DNA from: Cristatella mucedo | Taxonomy: Eukaryota; Bryozoa; Phylactolaemata; Cristatellidae | Length of the DNA: 13,500 nt | Reading direction: 5' to 3' | Assembly (NCBI GenBank): GCA_009760855.2 | Contig: WPIO01000004.1 | Span: 5,201,501 to 5,215,000 of the forward strand | Notes under the pieces: generated by a model | What the model saw: the letters and a program-made list of their open reading frames with translations, nothing else | Told to the model about the DNA's origin: nothing | Database searches by the model: none | Program-made: the position numbers and the translations under genes | Shown: piece by piece, positions 1 to 7,270 of the stretch | Numbering within the stretch: position 1 is the stretch's first letter | Layout: each line of letters begins with the position of its first letter

Positions 1-482
1 GCGCCCTTGCATTGAATCACGAGCGAGCGTACAATCAGTGCGGACTGCTAGTATCGTAGCACTGAACACGCTGGCAGCGAGTTCGTCGCTCTACTGACAT
101 TCGCCTGCGAACCAGCCCGAGGCCGGGTTAAAGGTAGCCAGCTGACGCTGGAGCCGCGGCCTTCCCTTTCACGCTCGTTGCCTACCGCGGCCGCAAACTG
201 GTGCGAGCCGTTAAACGCTCGGATTTTTTTTACGATATCAGGAAATGTATAAGAATTTCATTAATTTTTCGTCTCAACAGCATTAAAGCAAAGGAAGAAC
301 GACGATTAATGCGCCGACATGGCACCCAGGAAAACCGACTGACCGTGTTTAAGTACTTCTTTCCATCTAGGCGCATTGTTACTTTGAATTAGCCAGCAAT
401 CGTATGCCGCTCATAGAAAGTACTAAATGCTCACTCTGCTAGAACACGTCGCTTGCTCTCTCCTTGAAAGTTGCTAGCGGAT
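1..482. other. Unassigned leader region, no gene seen
   Basis: No reading frame here has a recognisable domain. The longest open frame (201-392 plus) begins with GTG and gives a basic peptide without a family signature. Two GC-rich words built on CCGCGGCC lie near 154 and 186. The region could be host intergenic DNA or an old transposon that I do not recognise. Confidence 0.5.
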
Positions 483-830
483 TTATTTTAGACTGGCCTC
501 AGAAGCCGCTGCAGTCGTACCAGCTACATCACCAGTCAGGGTCGGTTGCCAACGGGGTGGGGGGCTGGAGTGGGCTATCATTTTAAGCAGGTGGCGAGGC
601 TCAAAAGAGTTAATTGAAGCTTCGGAGCCAGGAGGACAGGGGTATTTGCACCCCTTTCCAGCGGGGCGTCGACCTGGACCGCCCCTTATTCCTACGCGCC
701 CCCCCCCGACCGTCACCAACTATGAAATTACGTCTTAACTCGACTCGATGAGCGACCGCCGAGTTCACGTGGAATAAAAACTGCGATTTCTCGCTTTGCA
801 TTTTCATGCATTGCGGTTTTAGCCGAGCCT
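483..830. other. Unassigned region with C-rich run
   Basis: It contains a run of nine C (699-707) and G-rich patches near 555-565. Two overlapping minus-strand open frames cover it, but neither shows a domain, and their composition follows the GC-rich DNA. No repeat family is recognised. Confidence 0.45.
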
Positions 831-836
831 AAAATG

Positions 837-876
837 TTTAAATATTAAATATTAAATAATATAATATTAAAATATT
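837..876. repeat. AT-only low-complexity tract
   Basis: About 40 bases consist almost only of A and T, with AATATT and TTAAAT words repeated at short spacing. It is flanked on both sides by mixed-composition DNA. It may be a decayed microsatellite or the A/T tail of an old retroelement. Confidence 0.7.
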
Positions 877-969
877 GCGGGTTTTGCCCCGACATGAACG
901 TTTTGCTGGTCTTGCCCCCTAGATAAAAATCCCGGCTCCAACATAGACTAAGGAATGATGACTTGCAAT

Positions 970-1034
970 GTACCGTGCTTACACAAGCATGCTAAAGCAT
1001 ACATGTATCGTGCTCGGAACAGCATGCGAAAGCA
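970..1034 (+). repeat. Two-unit imperfect tandem repeat, period 35
   Basis: Unit 970-999 and unit 1005-1034 match at 23 of 30 positions by eye. They share the blocks CGTGCT, AGCATGC and AAAGCA. The repeat lies just beyond the 3' end of family 2 LINE copy 1 (minus strand), so it could belong to that element's 3' untranslated region. Confidence 0.55.
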
Positions 1035-1099
1035 CTCACTAAGACATTCATAGCCGCTTGTTAGTAGGAGCCCTGGCAGCAACATGCATTGAATGTATG

Positions 1100-1790
1100 T
1101 ATTTATGTAATGTATCTCCGTCTGTAACTCCACAAAGCCACAAAGACCATGTGGGTGGTACGCAGGAGAGTTTTGTATAGCGAACTAACAGCCTAAGCGG
1201 CTTTCGGTACGCATTCGGTAGCCAACAGACTTTGTCTCATGCAACACAGAGAAAGTGGGAAGCACAGCAGAGTCAGGAGATCAGTTGAGATAGTGAGTAG
1301 CATGGATGTAGAAGCTCAGGACCCGGCTGAAAAGGATGAGCCATAGTCGGCAGCAGAAGATTAGTTGTCGTTGCGTAAGAATTGTGGAAGCGAGTTCCAC
1401 AGTCGAGGACCTGCAGAGCTAAAGCTTCTGTCGCCAACGGTCTTTAAGGGGAGGAATGGAAATAGCTTATTTATTGTTCGTACAGGACCTGAGGGCGCGA
1501 ACAGGCTGAAACTGATGCAGCAGTTCAGCTAGGTATGAAGGAGCCAAGCCGTGGCGGGCCTTGTGGGTCAGTGTAAGAAACTTGCTTTGAATACGTTGGT
1601 CAACCGGCATCCATCCTAGCTCTTTTAGCAAAGGAGACACGTGCTCAAACTTCTGGGACTTAAAGGCTAGCCTTGTAGCCATATTCATAGTCAGCTGCAG
1701 TGGCCTAGTGCTTTCTGTGGTAGCCCAGCCAAAAGGGGATTACAATAATCGAATCATGCACAAGTAACTATGCAAAGCGCAAAGGAACAT
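1100..1790 (-). mobile_element. Non-LTR retrotransposon, family 2 copy 1, 5'-truncated
   Basis: A CR1/L2/Rex1-type LINE lies on the minus strand. The coding part (about 1361-1790) is followed by a 3' untranslated stretch down to about 1100. The same sequence recurs at 4318-4597 plus 5047-5470, which defines a second LINE family distinct from the one at 2900-4270. Shared non-coding landmarks include CTGTAACTCCACA versus CTGCAACTCCACA near the 3' end, and an AACAGACTT block. No poly(A) or ATT tail is visible. The 5' boundary is unclear and could extend toward 1880. Confidence 0.75.
1361..1790 (-). pseudogene. LINE ORF2 C-terminal fragment (family 2), frameshifted
   Basis: Read from 1790 downward, the translation gives FDYCNPLLAGL near 1722-1760, the usual block at the start of the thumb/C-terminal region in CR1/L2-type proteins. 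It is followed at 1467-1688 by VSPLLKELGWMPVDQRI, the counterpart of the widespread LHWLPV..RI motif, and by LTHKARHGLAPSYLAELL. A +1 frameshift near 1466 leads into FSSAGPRLWNSLPQFLRN, the typical C-terminal AP.LWN.LP..IR block, with a stop at 1361-1363. A TGA lies just before FDYCN. The catalytic palm is absent because of 5' truncation, so no activity is possible. Without a full-length copy the exact clade cannot be fixed. Confidence 0.8.
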
Positions 1791-2087
1791 CCGGGAACAG
1801 GTTCGCAAGGGCACAAGGCAAGCTGGGTAGGACACAGCAACGTTTCTTTAGCTGAGTCGTCGCAGGTTTCGGCAGAAGCCAGAGGCGATTTTTAGACGTT
1901 TCGTCAGCGCCGCGTGCGAACAGAACTCAATGACCAAGAGATTTTACTGTATTGAGAGGAGCGACGTGGCGACAGGCAGGGGCAGGCCGAGGAGCGAATG
2001 AGAGCACACTCGCGGATCCTAGGAGGTCCTAGTTCTATCAGGTCGATCAGCTCTTCACAGCTTTGGCACCTTCCGAGTGAATTTGCC

Positions 2088-2112
2088 GGGGGGGGGGGAG
2101 GCCCCCCCCCCC
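2088..2112. repeat. G11-C11 homopolymer hairpin
   Basis: Eleven G (2088-2098) are separated by AGG from eleven C (2102-2112). The two arms are perfectly complementary and could form an 11-bp stem with a three-base loop. Each arm could alternatively form four-stranded structures. Homopolymer length in such places is error-prone in sequencing. Confidence 0.9.
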
Positions 2113-2250
2113 GCTCGTGTTTGTTCTGAAACGTGCACGTTGCAAATATGGGCGCGAGTGATACGCTCATGCATTGCATCCAAGCGAACCTGTAATTTTT
2201 CATGTGTGCTTCGATGCTTACTTCGTCATTATTGATTGCATTGATATAAG

Positions 2251-2290
2251 CAGGAAACCCTAGTAGCCCAGGGCTCTAAGGGTCTTCCTG
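2251..2290. repeat. 40-bp near-perfect palindrome
   Basis: The left arm 2251-2269 is CAGGAAACCCTAGTAGCCC. The right arm 2271-2290 read in reverse complement gives CAGGAAGACCCTTAGAGCCC. The arms align with two small gaps and one or two mismatches around a single central A. It could be a whole tiny inverted-repeat element or a cruciform-prone site. No coding is involved. Confidence 0.75.
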
Positions 2291-2301
2291 TAGGCATATG
2301 T

Positions 2302-2325
2302 CGCTGCTTAAGCATGATAGCAGCG
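2302..2325. repeat. 7-bp stem, 10-base loop hairpin
   Basis: CGCTGCT (2302-2308) and AGCAGCG (2319-2325) are exact reverse complements around a ten-base loop. It follows the 40-bp palindrome by 11 bases. There is no U-run after it, and no known function is implied. Confidence 0.6.
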
Positions 2326-2393
2326 TGCTTTAATATTCTTTCCCAAGTATAGTACATTGCACGCGATCAACTCTTGCTATAGTACAGTATGTA

Positions 2394-2690
2394 CAGTCGA
2401 CCCTTGTTTATCGCGGTTAATCAGTTCCTGACACACACTGCAATAAATGTTTCCTCGAAGTAGGATTCTTTATTTATAAATGAAATATTCTCGGAGTTAA
2501 AGCATAGAAAACCTGTTCACGACCCTCTAAACACGCGTTTTAACATTAATAGAGCCCTCTGGAGAACGGAACTTTTGTGGGGCTGAACCAATCAGTAGCC
2601 AGGATAGGAAGAGGATAGGTTAGCCGATCAGTGAACAGCATGCTCTGATTGGCTTGGTTTCACCATGCTCAATTTTTTGAAAAAAGTTCT
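2394..2690 (+). mobile_element. Tigger/pogo-like DNA transposon, left end
   Basis: The sequence begins CAGTCGACCCTTG directly after a TA dinucleotide (2392-2393), the target duplication expected of Tc1/mariner-superfamily insertions. It continues with TTTATCGCGGTTAATC, CGAAGTAGGATTCTTTATTTA and AAGCATAGAAAACCTGTTCA, words I remember from Tigger-like non-autonomous elements common in fish genomes. That recall has not been checked against a database. No transposase coding is visible. The right-hand terminus appears to lie at 4271-4316, displaced by LINE copy A. The inner boundary near 2690 is approximate. Confidence 0.6.
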
Positions 2691-2759
2691 TGCCCGCACG
2701 CAAGGAGTGGTCGAGCGGCTTCACCTGGCGTTGAAGGATTTGCGGGGGTTGCTCGAATA

Positions 2760-2841
2760 CAGTGGCCTGCAGTCTATACGCACAGTAGTTCTAATTTTAA
2801 TGCGGCGGTGTATAATTGACTCAATAACCGAGTGCCCACTG
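2760..2841. mobile_element. Candidate 82-bp MITE flanked by TA
   Basis: CAGTGG (2760-2765) and CCACTG (2836-2841) are exact inverted repeats, each flanked outside by TA (2758-2759 and 2842-2843). The right end, read inward, continues GCACTCGGTTATTGAGTC, resembling the starts of mariner-type MITEs. The exact terminal match is only six bases, so chance is possible. Confidence 0.35.
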
Positions 2842-2906
2842 TATCATTTTCACCATCTCGATCAAATTTTTGATGAATATATTTGAAACGACTGCGACAA
2901 AGTGAA

Positions 2907-4001
2907 GCTTTTGATACCATCAATCACAAAGTTCTTCTAGAGCACCTCTCATCTCGCCTGGGTATCACTGGCACTGCTCTGCAGTGGTTCAGGTCCAATC
3001 TCAGTGGGAGACTCCAGAGTATTGACGTGAATGGACAAAGATCATCTGAAGTACCTCTGAAATATGGAGTACCTCAGGGCTCAGTGCTAGGTCCGGTTCT
3101 TTTCACGGTTTATACTCTCCCTCTTGCCGATGTGATTGCCAAGTACAATCTAGGCTTTCACTTCTATGTGGATGACACTCAGTTGTACCTTTGCTTTGAT
3201 CCCTCCCAGCCTTCGAGCACCTCAAATCCTCTCAACTCACTTGCTGCATGTATTGATGACATCCGCACATGGATGGCAGCAAATTTTCTAAAACTAAACG
3301 ATGACAAAACTAACTTACCAGTTATGGGCAAACCCAGTGTGATTCAGAGATTGGAAAGGCTGTCTCTCAAAATTGGCTCTGCCAGCATATCTCCTGTCGA
3401 ATCTGCTCGAAATCTAGGTGTCATATTCCAAAGCGACCTCTCGTTAGACGACCATATCAGCTCCACAGTCAAATCCGCCTAATTTCAGCTTCATAACATT
3501 GCTAAAATTCGGATTTGTCCAGATAAGGATACCACGTCCAAGTTGGTCCATGCATTCGTGACATCTCGTCTCGACTTCTGCAACTCACTGCTTACTGGCC
3601 TACCAGCATGTGCGATCAGGTGATTGGAGCTGGTGCAAAACTCTGCAGCTAGGCTTCTCTGTCGTGAGCGTCGCAGTTGCCACATTACTCCACTTCTCGC
3701 CGACCTGCACTGGCTACCAGTCAAGCAACGGATTGACTTCAAGGTTTTGTCGCTCACTTTTAGGTCCCTTTATTCTACGGCTCCAGCCTATTTTTCAGAT
3801 TTACTCCCCCATCAGGCCAAGCATCGTACCACCCGCTTTTCGGAATCCAACAGTCTGGAAATACCTCGTACAAACCTTTAATCCTTTGGAGACCGTGCAT
3901 TTAGTTCGTATGCTCCCAAAGGCTGGAACTCCCTCCCGACCTGCGTCAGAACATCCCCTGACCTGACAACATTTAAAAGGAACTTAAAAACACCTATTTA
4001 G
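2907..4001 (+). pseudogene. LINE reverse transcriptase (family 1, copy A), three nonsense codons
   Basis: One frame runs from AFDTINHKVLL (first catalytic Asp block) through [13 protein letters not shown] (3066-3104) and YVDD (3165-3176, the YxDD catalytic box), then SRLDFCNSLLTGLP, LHWLPVKQRIDFKVL, FSSYAPKGWNSLPTCVR and a final TAG at 3999-4001. There are no indels. Three in-frame stops interrupt it: TAA at 3480-3482 where paralogue B has a Tyr codon, TGA at 3621-3623 where B has Arg CGC, and TAA at 3879-3881 where copies B and C have Lys AAA. The known role is RNA-templated DNA synthesis at the nicked target. This copy cannot make a full protein. It is the least decayed RT in the window. 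Confidence 0.93.
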
Positions 4002-4191
4002 GACAGCATTTAGTGGGTCCCTGTGATTTGTCCTTCACGTGTTCATGCGTGCTGACACTGTGCATGCTGCCACTAACCACATTTGCATGCTGACCCTGTG
4101 CATGTCACTCCTAACCATGTTATTCATTTTGTTTGTTTTTCAAGCATGATTTTACTTACCATTCAATTGTATTTCCCTTTGCAGCAAATGC

Positions 4192-4270
4192 AAAGCGCCT
4201 AGAAAGAGATTAAGTTCTCTGAGGGCGCTTTATCAAGTACATTATTATAATTATTATTATTATTATTATT
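4192..4270 (+). repeat. Conserved LINE family 1 3' end with hairpin and ATT tail
   Basis: AGAGATTAAGTTCTCT can fold as a 5-bp stem (AGAGA/TCTCT) with a six-base loop, followed by GAGGGCGC and then (ATT)n. The same block recurs in six other LINE fragments and, altered, at the tails of two SINEs. In known L2-type systems such a 3' stem-loop is what the RT recognises. That role here is inferred. Confidence 0.75.
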
Positions 4271-4316
4271 AAGCCGCGAAAATTAAAGCGCGAAGTGGCG
4301 AGCGACGGCTGAACTG
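4271..4316 (+). mobile_element. Probable Tigger-like right end
   Basis: Immediately after the ATT tail of LINE copy A comes CCGCGAAAATTAAAGCG, then CGAAGTGGCGAGCGACGG, ending GAACTG at 4316. In reverse complement this begins CAGTTCAGCCGTCGCTCGCC and resembles the CAGTGATCCCTCGCTACTTCGCGG-type terminus that I remember for fish Tigger-like elements. The next two bases are CA rather than TA, which one substitution would explain. It is best read as the partner of the left end at 2394. Confidence 0.45.
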
Positions 4317-4317
4317 C

Positions 4318-4597
4318 ATGGATGCACTGTTTCTCCATCTGCAACTCCACAGAATCCGAAGGACTAATTTGGTGCTACGCTGGAGATGTTTCCAGAGCTC
4401 GACTAAAGCCTGAGAGCGGCTTTCGATGTAACCGTCTTGTAACCAACAGACTTCATCTCACGCAACAAAGAGCAAGTGAGAAGCATAGCTGGGTCAGCAG
4501 GGCAGTCAAGGAAGTGAATAGCGTAGAAGTAGTAGATCAAAACAGCTGGAAACGACGTTTTACAGTTGGCAGCAGGAAAGCAGATGTCCTTGCGTAA
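4318..4597 (-). mobile_element. Family 2 LINE copy 2, 3' untranslated part
   Basis: This segment aligns by eye with 1110-1376: CTGCAACTCCACAGA, AGCGGCTTTCGATGTAACC, CCAACAGACTTCATCTCACGCAACA and the closing CTTGCGTAA all have counterparts in copy 1. At 4597 the match stops where LINE copy D begins and resumes at 5047 (TAAGAATTGCGGGAG against TAAGAATTGTGGAAG). The open plus frame 4322-4597 is therefore antisense to a LINE 3' region and not a gene. Confidence 0.75.
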
Positions 4598-4599
4598 TA

Positions 4600-5046
4600 A
4601 GTAGAGCAATTATTATAATAACGACACATTTTATTGCACTCTCAGAGAACTCAATCTATTTCTAGGCACTTTAAATGTACTTTAAAAAAGCATGATAACA
4701 AATATTTAGTGATAACATTCAGATTTCAGCAAGCATACTATTTTTAGAACGCATTGCGTCAAAAGGCAAATATGGTTAGTGGTGGCGTGCAAAGTGTTAG
4801 CGCGGGTTAAGCATAAAGGACGAATCACATGGCCCCACCTAATGCGATAAAAAACTGATGCGCTTTTAGATTCGTTTTAAATGTCGTTAAATCAGGGGAT
4901 GTCGCAACGTCAGCAGGGAGTGAGTTTCAGGCTTTTTGAGCATACCTCCGAAAATTTCCGGTCTCCAAAGGATTTGAGGTTCGTTCGAGGTAGGCTAAAT
5001 AATACGAGTCAAAAAAGCCGGCGGTACGATGCCTAGCCTGAGAGAG
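4600..5046 (-). mobile_element. Family 1 LINE copy D, inserted in family 2 copy 2
   Basis: The minus-strand 3' end (TTATTATAATAA tail near 4610-4622, hairpin and GAGAACTCAATCTATTTCTAGGCAC at 4645-4670) is followed by about 200 bases of 3' untranslated sequence and then the C-terminal RT region. TCTCCAAAGGATTTGAGGTTCG (near 4960) is the antisense of the LKSFGD block. The 5' truncation is near 5044. A GTAA on both sides of the insert is the best candidate for a short target duplication. The coding part is too decayed to give a long frame. Confidence 0.75.
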
Positions 5047-5470
5047 GCACAGTAAGAATTGCGGGAGTTGCTTCCATACACTGCAGTAGCTTCATAGAAA
5101 ACCCTTCGCTCGCCCCCTGCCATCAAGCAAAAGAATTGAAAAGGTAATGCATAGTCTATACAGCACCTGAGGGCACTGTGAAGGTGAAACTAGCCCAGCA
5201 TTGCCACTTGGTTTGAAAGAGCCAAGCCAAGGCGGGCCTTATGGATCACAGCGAGAATCTGGCTGTTTCCGTTGATCAACCGGAAGGCATCTCAGCTACT
5301 TCAGCAAAGGAGATACACAGCTGGACCTCTGGGATTTGTTGACTTGCCTTGTACCCATATTCACCACCAACTGCAGAGGCTTAATGGCGTTTTCCAATAA
5401 TCCAACTACAATGGAAGTACAGTAATCCGACCTAGACAGAACTAAGTAGCTTTTAAGATTTATGATGGGC
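5047..5470 (-). pseudogene. Family 2 LINE copy 2, ORF2 C-terminal fragment
   Basis: In reverse complement this gives SRSDYCTSIVVGLL (near 5430-5460), then KPLQLVVNMGTR, VSPLLK followed by a stop, and CLPVDQR. These are clear counterparts of FDYCNPLLAGL, LTMNMATR, VSPLLKELGWMPVDQR in copy 1. Stops and small shifts are frequent. It ends at the junction with LINE copy D, beyond which its 3' untranslated part resumes at 4597. Truncation removes the catalytic palm. Confidence 0.75.
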
Positions 5471-5570
5471 CGATTTCAAAGCCTTTGGAATAACCCCATA
5501 ATCCAATGAAGCACTAAAAATCTGTGTTATAGCCGGACTAAGTTGGTCTGCAGGAGAAAAAATAGGGGGA
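5471..5570. other. Unassigned 100-bp segment between two LINE fragments
   Basis: This short stretch does not match any other copy in the window that I can see. It could be the 5' continuation of family 2 copy 2, or untranslated sequence of copy E. Confidence 0.4.
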
Positions 5571-5643
5571 TACAACGTCTGTAAAGGGCCTAAAAAGAGA
5601 TTGAGTTCTCTGAGGGTGCTATAGCAAATACATTATCATTATT
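5571..5643 (+). mobile_element. Family 1 LINE copy E, 3' end only
   Basis: GGGCCTAAAAAGAGATTGAG, then TTCTCTGAGGGTGCTATAGC and a degenerate CATTATCATTATT tail match the last 70 bases of copy A. The hairpin stem AGAGA/TCTCT is intact. It is an extreme 5' truncation or a remnant after deletion, and it lies in the opposite orientation to its neighbours H and B. Confidence 0.75.
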
Positions 5644-5649
5644 TGCATA

Positions 5650-5895
5650 AGCAACATGCAGGACAGACAGGGGAGCTTCAGAAAGTCGATTCGGTGCTTG
5701 ACGGTGAGTCAGTGAAGCTCACACAGATTGGACGAGCAGCTGAATCTTGCACCAGTTGCAGACGATTAAGGGCTCATGCGGGGAGTTCTGAATAGTGAGA
5801 GTTGCAGTTATCTAGATGCTACGTCACAAGCTCGTTCGAGAGTTTTGCTGCGTCCTGTCGAACAGGCAGCGAATTTGGCAACGATCCAAATGAAA
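5650..5895 (-). pseudogene. Old LINE H, RT C-terminal part
   Basis: The reverse complement reads, across frames, FHLDRCQIRCL, then HLDNCNSHYSELPA, then RLQLVQDSAAR, then LTVKHRIDF. These correspond to FQLHNIAKIR, SRLDFCNSLLTGLPA, RLELVQNSAAR and LPVKQRIDF in copy A. About 15 residues between QNSAAR and the LHWLP block are deleted. It is much more decayed than copy B, whose 3' tail abuts it at about 5896. This suggests that B jumped into H and that the rest of H is the N-terminal piece at 7271-7870. Confidence 0.7.
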
Positions 5896-6149
5896 GCTAA
5901 GATAATAATAATAGTACATTTAATAAAGCGCCCTCGGAGAACTCAATCTCTTTCTAGGCACATTACATTTGCTGCAAAGGAAGCACAATCGAATGGTTGA
6001 TGGTAGCACGCTCATTAAACAACAAGAATAACACGCTTAGGGGTGAGTCAGCAAGCAAGTATGTATGGTTAGTGGCAGCGTGCACAATGTCGGAACGCAT
6101 AAGCACATAATGGTGAATCACAGGGACCCACTTACTGCTGCGATACACA

Positions 6150-7270
6150 GGGGCGTTTGTAGTTTCTTTTTAAAATTGGTCAAGTCAGAAGATGTCGTGA
6201 CGCAAGCCGGAAGCGAGTTTCATCCTTTTGGGGCGTACGAACTAAAGGCACAGTCTCCAAAAGATTTGAGGCTTGTACGAGGTATAGGTAAACAGTTAGA
6301 TTCCGAAAAGTGGGTGATACGATGCTTGGCCTGGTAGGGCAGTAGATCTAGTAAGTAAGCTAGAACCAAAGAATTAAAGGACTTGAAAGTGAGTGACAAA
6401 ACCTTTAAGTCAATGAGCTGCTTGAGTGGGAGCCAGTGTAGGTTGGCGAGAAGTGGTGTGATGTGGCAACTGCGACGCTCACGACAGACAAGCCTAGCTG
6501 CAGAGTTTTGCACCAGCTGTATGCGCCTGATTGCATAGGCCGGTAGACCGGCAAGCAGTGAGCTACAGAAATCAAGACGGGGTGTCACAAATGCATGGAG
6601 TAAAAGATGTGGCATCCCTGTCTAAACAAGCCCGAATTTTAAATTTTTATGTAGCTGAAAATAGGCAGATTTGACTGTGGCGCTGATGTGGTCGTCTAAT
6701 GAAAGGTCAATTTGGAACATGACAGCCAGATTTAGTGCAGATTCAACAGGAGATATGCTGGCAGACCCGATGTTAAGCGTCAGCCTTTTCAATTTCTGAA
6801 TCGCATTTGGTTTGCCCATAACTACTAAATTGTACTAGTAAGTTGTTTTTATCATCATTCAATTTAAGAAAATTTGCTGCCATCCATGTGCGGATGTCAT
6901 CAATACCTGCAGAAACGAAGTTTAGAGAATTCGACGTGCTGAAGGGCTGGGAGGGATCAAAGCAAAGGCATAACTGAGTGTCATCCGCTGAGAAGCGAAA
7001 GCCCAGATTGTGCTTGGCAATCACATCAGCAAGAGGGAGAGTATAAACAGTGAAAAGAATAGGACCAAGCACGGAGCCCTGAGGTACCCCACCTTTTAGA
7101 AGTTCCTCGGATGATTATTTTTGTCCATCATCCATTATTATGTCCATTGTCCATTTGTCCATCCATGTCATTACGCTGGAGTCTCCCACTGTGATAGGAC
7201 CTGGAGGATTGAATGCAGTGCCAGCTCAAGACAAGATGAGAGGCTCTCAAGAAGGACTTGGTGATCATTA
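6150..7270 (-). pseudogene. LINE reverse transcriptase (family 1, copy B), multiply broken
   Basis: From 7270 downward the blocks are [31 protein letters not shown] (ending near 7045), [79 protein letters not shown] and FSSYAPKG. The catalytic YxDD has become SADD (6980-6991), so Tyr is lost. Breaks are an imperfect GTCCAT expansion (7115-7168), a 13-base insertion near 6825-6840 that shifts the frame, TAG at 6622-6624, and TGA at 6220-6222 where copies A and C have Trp. Family proteins perform target-primed reverse transcription; this one cannot. Confidence 0.9.
7115..7168. repeat. Imperfect GTCCAT repeat inside LINE copy B
   Basis: Several GTCCAT/ATCCAT units separated by short TTATTAT or TT spacers interrupt the RT frame between the blocks equivalent to VNGQR and SSE. 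Copy A has only a single ATGGACAAA at this place, so the expansion is specific to copy B. It probably arose by slippage on the ATGGAC word. Confidence 0.7.

Larger units (their letters stand above)
1800..2390. other. Unassigned region containing inverted repeats
   Basis: No coding frame with a domain is visible. The 99-residue minus frame at 1904-2203 reads through a G/C homopolymer hairpin and has a proline run that follows from it, so I do not treat it as a gene. The notable contents are three inverted repeats, listed separately. Confidence 0.5.
2900..4270 (+). mobile_element. Non-LTR retrotransposon, family 1 copy A, 5'-truncated
   Basis: A CR1/L2-type LINE insertion of about 1.37 kb. It holds the RT palm through C-terminus (2907-4001), a 3' untranslated region with repeated TGCATGCTG words (4040-4110), a conserved 3' hairpin (about 4203-4220), then GAGGGCGC and an ATT-repeat tail (about 4242-4270). 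Endonuclease and the N-terminal RT blocks are missing, the common outcome of incomplete target-primed reverse transcription. The flanks on both sides look like one Tigger-like element, so the LINE probably landed inside it. No convincing target-site duplication is seen. Confidence 0.9.
5896..7270 (-). mobile_element. Family 1 LINE copy B, 5'-truncated
   Basis: On the minus strand the 3' end has a TTATTATTAT tail at 5896-5912, the hairpin block at 5935-5960, the 3' untranslated region to about 6150 and RT coding from about 6150 to 7270. It is closely related to copy A. Its 5' break falls inside the block equivalent to TINHKVLL. Upstream (higher coordinates), instead of unique DNA, there is a different RT sequence in the same orientation (H). 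No clear target duplication is seen. Confidence 0.85.

Noticed and set aside
1904-2203. 99-residue minus frame with a Pro-rich stretch
   Set aside because: The Pro run is produced by the G11/C11 hairpin, and no other evidence of coding is present.
2665-2886. 73-residue plus frame upstream of LINE copy A
   Set aside because: It lies across the Tigger-like internal sequence and the MITE candidate, and has no RT or transposase motif.
2883-2906. Native start of the copy A RT at TTG 2883
   Set aside because: The residues before AFDTINH do not match the family's upstream block; this is the random flank of a 5'-truncated insertion.
4322-4597. 91-residue plus frame
   Set aside because: It is antisense to the 3' untranslated part of family 2 LINE copy 2, and the homologous region at 1110-1376 is not open.
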